A DNA stretch of 7,971 nucleotides from positions 1-7,971 of the forward strand of contig DAOUUT010000170.1 in NCBI GenBank assembly GCA_030668025.1, given 5' to 3'. Positions 4,848-7,971 of the stretch are shown one piece after another (within the stretch, counting starts at the first letter, position 1; every line of letters starts with the position of its first letter). Source of the stretch: Promethearchaeota archaeon (GTDB lineage Archaea > Asgardarchaeota > Lokiarchaeia > Sigynarchaeales > SOKP01). The notes under the pieces were generated by a model. It searched no databases. It saw only the letters and a program-made list of their open reading frames with translations, and was not told the DNA's origin. Position numbers and translations under genes: made by a program.

Positions 4848-7800
4848 TTATTCTTGAATTTTTAGAGATTTACCGCAACTAGGGCAAAAGTTTCTTGGCG
4901 TAGTTAATTGAAATCCACAATAAGGACAATAATATACTGATTTTTGAGTAAAATCATATACTTCTTGTGAAGGAGCATCGTCATAATCTTGATGGTAATG
5001 TCCTCCAAAAGGAGTCGATATGCGAGATTTTCTCTTCTTTCTAACTAAAAGTGAGACGATAACAATTATTCCAACTATTATTACAACTCCGATAATAACT
5101 AGTACTAATAAAAAATCAGAAGGTAATGAAGGTTGAATCAATAAAACCATAAAAAAGTCTTCAGATCCTCCTTCGCTATCAAAAGCCGTGATGATTAGGA
5201 GCGCTAAATAGCCATCTTGAGCATTATTATCATATTGAGACGCAGTTGAAAGCTCTTTAGTTTCAGTAATGGAGGAAAATTCCATAGTATATGGAATTAC
5301 GAAAGTTCCATAGTGTGTATTCGAACTTGATTTATATTCTAATTCAGAAAAAACAAAGTTCTTTGAATTAATCGGTATAATTATATTATCCTCTGAAATT
5401 GATACGATTAATAGGTTTGCTGACACCCTCATTTTTGAGCTATCTTGATCCTCATAACTTACAGAATCAGTGAGGTTTATAATAAAGTCCAGCTGGTTCA
5501 CTTGGGATACCATAAGGACTAGTAAGCTATCTTCCGTATGAGTCTCATTAAGCGATATTAATTGATTTTTATCGATTAATATTGTAGAAGTTTCTTCAAT
5601 GAATTCAGGATGGTGATTTATTATAATTGAAATGAATCTAGGCGAATGTGGATTGTAATAATTGGAGATAGGATTATAAGGTAGAATATAAAAAGTAGCA
5701 TAACCAGGTGGATCCGTAGATGTGGGAGTGTAGCTAATAGAGTAATTGAATAGATTTAAAGGTGAATTAGATAAAGTAAAAGTCTTATTGATTGTTTTTT
5801 CTTCAGTGTAATAGGTAGATGGATATATCGATAGATAAGCCGTTGCAGAAAAATTGCTTCCGTCAAGTGTGGCATTGATATCTAATGTATCAACACCATT
5901 CCTTTCTACGTTAGTAGTGGCCAATAAACTAGATATCTTTGGAACTTCTGAGTTATCATAATAAAGAATTTTGGAGGTTTTATTGTAAGTTTTTGATCCA
6001 ATTGTTAGATTCACTTTTATAACATAAGGTTTATTGCTTGGGCTGGGTAAAGAAAACATGTTTTTAATTGCGATACCATCTGAAGGTGAAATCATATTTA
6101 CAGTTTCAAAATAACCATCGTTTTCTACTGATACATTTAGAAACGAATTTAGGGTAGCTGAGCTAACTGGCGTTTCTCCAATTTGATCCTTCACATAAAT
6201 TGAAATATTTACTTGAGAAGTGGGCGTCCTTTCAGAATTGAGAAAAATATCTATAGAAACGTCGTCTTTTTCCAAGAAATAGCGCATTAGATTTTTTGTT
6301 AAATTATAATGGTCTTGATAATAGGTTTGCGATTCATACAACTCTGCAGCCCAGTGTAAATCCCCAAACGCTACAAATCGTCCCTTTCCGGATAATCTAC
6401 CATCGTTTGCAACTGCAACTATTTTTCCATTTACCGAAGCAATCGCTTCAGCATTTCCTGAAGCTGTTAAACTACTTCCATAGTTCCATATAAACTTGTT
6501 TACATCTTGAAATATTTGAGAATTGTTAAATTCGGTTATACTTTGAGTGTCCACGGTTGCTCCAATTCCAGCCCAATTTTCATCGGCAACATTCTCTTCG
6601 TTAATTTGGATTCCTAAGTTAATTGTTGAAAAAAGCTCGTTTATATTATCAACACACAAATCTTGGTATCTCGTTCCTAAAAACAAGATATTACCTCCAT
6701 TATCAAAATATCTTTTCAAATTGTGGATTTCTAAAGGACTATAAGGCAAGATAGGGTTTTGTAATACCACTAAATCGTATTGAGCTAATCGTTCTTCAGT
6801 CAATATAGAATTATTAAAATTGGAATTGTAATTTGGAGTCCAAAATTCCGCTAAGTAATCGATAGAGATGTTTAAATCTGAAAGCTCTTTCATCCAATCG
6901 TAAAAATCCATCTGATAAAAAGAAATTTCGGGGAACCAATCATTCAAACCGTGGTAGGATTCTAATAAAACTCTATGCTCGGGCAATTTAACATCTATTG
7001 AAACATTGATTTTATCGTATAACCGACCTCCTGATGTAATATTTAATTCAAATGTTTGTATACCGGGCGTTGCATTACTTTCTATCTTAATGTCTAACGC
7101 TACGAAATTCACACCAGCATCACTAAAAGTCAATTGAGGTTTGTCAATAGACAACGAGATCCCATCAATAATACTCGGATAATTGATGTCGTAATTTTTG
7201 TTTATACCTGAAATAACGGTTAAATTAAATATTTGGCGATCTCCAGGGAAATTCAATAAATCGTATGGTTGTACTGGTAATTCATCGGGAGCAATTTTTA
7301 ATACATCATTTACTTTGGAATAAGTTGCATTTATGTCATTTAGGTAATCAAGTGAAGCAGATACGTTAATTAAACCAAAACCAGATTTCAAAAATTCAAC
7401 ATCCTCTACATCGGAAAGGTCTCGGGCACCTTCCAATAGGGCAATTCTCGCAGTTTCGGGAGTTATCGAAGGATAAGCTTGTTTCAGAATTGCCAAAGCT
7501 CCAGCAACAACGGGACAAGACATGCTTGTCCCACTTAAAGGTAAGTAGTCTGCATCGGCAGAATAATCGAAGTAATCTCCAATAAAGCGATTTTCATCTG
7601 ATATATCAGATTCTGGCGCCTCTGTAGAGATTATGTTTACCCCCGGAGCAACGATATCAGGATAACTTAAATAAGATAATGAGGGTCCCCAACTACTAAA
7701 GTAGGCTAAATGGTTATTTTTATCTGAAGCCCCCACCGAAATGACATCTATGCCAGAAGCAGGCGAACCTCCTGTTAAATAATCTGGACCGGAGTTTCCC

Positions 7801-7971
7801 GCTGACGAAACACACATTACATCGTTTTCTGTAGCATTGGCTAGAGTTAATATCAAAATATCACTCGCAATTGGATAATTATCACCAAAACTCATAGAAA
7901 TAATGTCTGCATTAGCTGTATCAACGGACCATTCAATAGCGCTAATAATATCGCCTTCCTCTAAACCCGAA
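4848..7971 (-). CDS. Membrane-anchored subtilisin-like serine protease (S8), partial at N-terminus
   Basis: 1040 residues are visible and the start lies beyond base 7971. An internal Met at 7895 is not the start, because the frame continues upstream with GDIISAIEWSVDTANADIIS, a typical subtilase stretch. Counting from the first visible codon, the oxyanion Asn is N59 (SSAGNSGP) and the nucleophile is S149 (SGTSMSCPVVAG). The catalytic Asp and His lie off-window. Residues 332-568 form a GATase-like alpha/beta domain resembling the region after the catalytic domain of eukaryotic site-1 protease. Ig-like beta domains follow (about 569-945), then a membrane span (952-976), the basic stop RKKRK and a cytosolic zinc ribbon with Cys1015, 1018, 1029 and 1032. 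Twenty N-X-S/T sequons all lie before the span. It is most likely a type I membrane protein with its protease outside. Substrates are unknown. Confidence 0.93.
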   Translation of the reverse strand, partial: SGLEEGDIISAIEWSVDTANADIISMSFGDNYPIASDILILTLANATENDVMCVSSAGNSGPDYLTGGSPASGIDVISVGASDKNNHLAYFSSWGPSLSYLSYPDIVAPGVNIISTEAPESDISDENRFIGDYFDYSADADYLPLSGTSMSCPVVAGALAILKQAYPSITPETARIALLEGARDLSDVEDVEFLKSGFGLINVSASLDYLNDINATYSKVNDVLKIAPDELPVQPYDLLNFPGDRQIFNLTVISGINKNYDINYPSIIDGISLSIDKPQLTFSDAGVNFVALDIKIESNATPGIQTFELNITSGGRLYDKINVSIDVKLPEHRVLLESYHGLNDWFPEISFYQMDFYDWMKELSDLNISIDYLAEFWTPNYNSNFNNSILTEERLAQYDLVVLQNPILPYSPLEIHNLKRYFDNGGNILFLGTRYQDLCVDNINELFSTINLGIQINEENVADENWAGIGATVDTQSITEFNNSQIFQDVNKFIWNYGSSLTASGNAEAIASVNGKIVAVANDGRLSGKGRFVAFGDLHWAAELYESQTYYQDHYNLTKNLMRYFLEKDDVSIDIFLNSERTPTSQVNISIYVKDQIGETPVSSATLNSFLNVSVENDGYFETVNMISPSDGIAIKNMFSLPSPSNKPYVIKVNLTIGSKTYNKTSKILYYDNSEVPKISSLLATTNVERNGVDTLDINATLDGSNFSATAYLSIYPSTYYTEEKTINKTFTLSNSPLNLFNYSISYTPTSTDPPGYATFYILPYNPISNYYNPHSPRFISIIINHHPEFIEETSTILIDKNQLISLNETHTEDSLLVLMVSQVNQLDFIINLTDSVSYEDQDSSKMRVSANLLIVSISEDNIIIPINSKNFVFSELEYKSSSNTHYGTFVIPYTMEFSSITETKELSTASQYDNNAQDGYLALLIITAFDSEGGSEDFFMVLLIQPSLPSDFLLVLVIIGVVIIVGIIVIVSLLVRKKRKSRISTPFGGHYHQDYDDAPSQEVYDFTQKSVYYCPYCGFQLTTPRNFCPSCGKSLKIQE

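Noticed and set aside
6296..6493. Plus-strand open frame inside the protease gene
   Set aside because: It is a shadow of the GATase-like coding region with no independent support.
6547..6744. Second plus-strand open frame inside the protease gene
   Set aside because: It is antisense to conserved protein sequence and Ser/Leu/Ile-rich as expected for a shadow.
4848..7895. Taking the ATG at 7895 as the protease start
   Set aside because: The frame stays open to the window edge and the upstream residues are canonical subtilase core sequence, so this Met is internal.
1..7971. CRISPR array, tRNA, rRNA or insertion sequence
   Set aside because: No spaced identical repeats of CRISPR type, no tRNA-like cloverleaf or CCA end, and no transposase or terminal inverted repeats were seen on either strand.

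Overview
This AT-rich window looks like a piece of an archaeal chromosome, most likely an Asgard (Promethearchaeota, Lokiarchaeia-like) genome. The signs are archaeal Shine-Dalgarno cores (GGTGA) 5-6 nt before non-ATG starts, genes that look leaderless with a TATA-like box about 25 nt before the start codon, oligo-T termination tracts, an archaeal-type PurE, and several proteins with a eukaryotic flavour: a ribose-5-phosphate isomerase very like the animal enzyme, a subtilase whose post-catalytic region resembles eukaryotic site-1 protease, and a TPR protein ending in a PCI-like winged helix. The lineage is inferred from these traits; no rRNA or other marker gene is present.

Layout, left to right. 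1-64 is the tail of an unnamed plus-strand gene. 75-821 (+) is a TPR protein with a TTG start. 822-1503 would look empty on a length cutoff, but it holds two small minus-strand genes: a 35-39 aa single-pass membrane peptide (864-971, possibly to 983) and a 68 aa dodecin-family protein (1105-1311) that has no ATG, GTG or TTG start and appears to begin at ATT. 1504-2787 (-) is a complete classical thiolase. A 215 bp divergent intergenic region (2788-3002) carries three TTTTTGATA boxes exactly 43 bp apart. 3003-3425 (+) purE and 3442-4149 (+) rpiA form a tight operon. 4192-4818 (+) is a divergent ribulose-phosphate 3-epimerase family gene with its own probable promoter. 4848-7971 (-) is a large membrane-anchored subtilisin-like protease, open at the right edge of the window.

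Metabolically, RpiA and the Rpe-like protein interconvert pentose phosphates around ribulose 5-phosphate, and ribose 5-phosphate feeds PRPP and therefore the purine pathway in which PurE acts, so 3003-4818 reads as a nucleotide-precursor block. The thiolase is a separate acyl-CoA enzyme. The protease is a separate cell-surface unit: an outer catalytic domain, a GATase-like domain, Ig-like beta domains with many N-glycosylation sequons, one membrane span and a cytosolic zinc ribbon.

The points most worth following are the site-1-protease-like layout of the protease, the dodecin that lacks both flavin-contacting residues and a normal start codon, the eukaryote-like RpiA, and the altered PurE and Rpe active-site loops.
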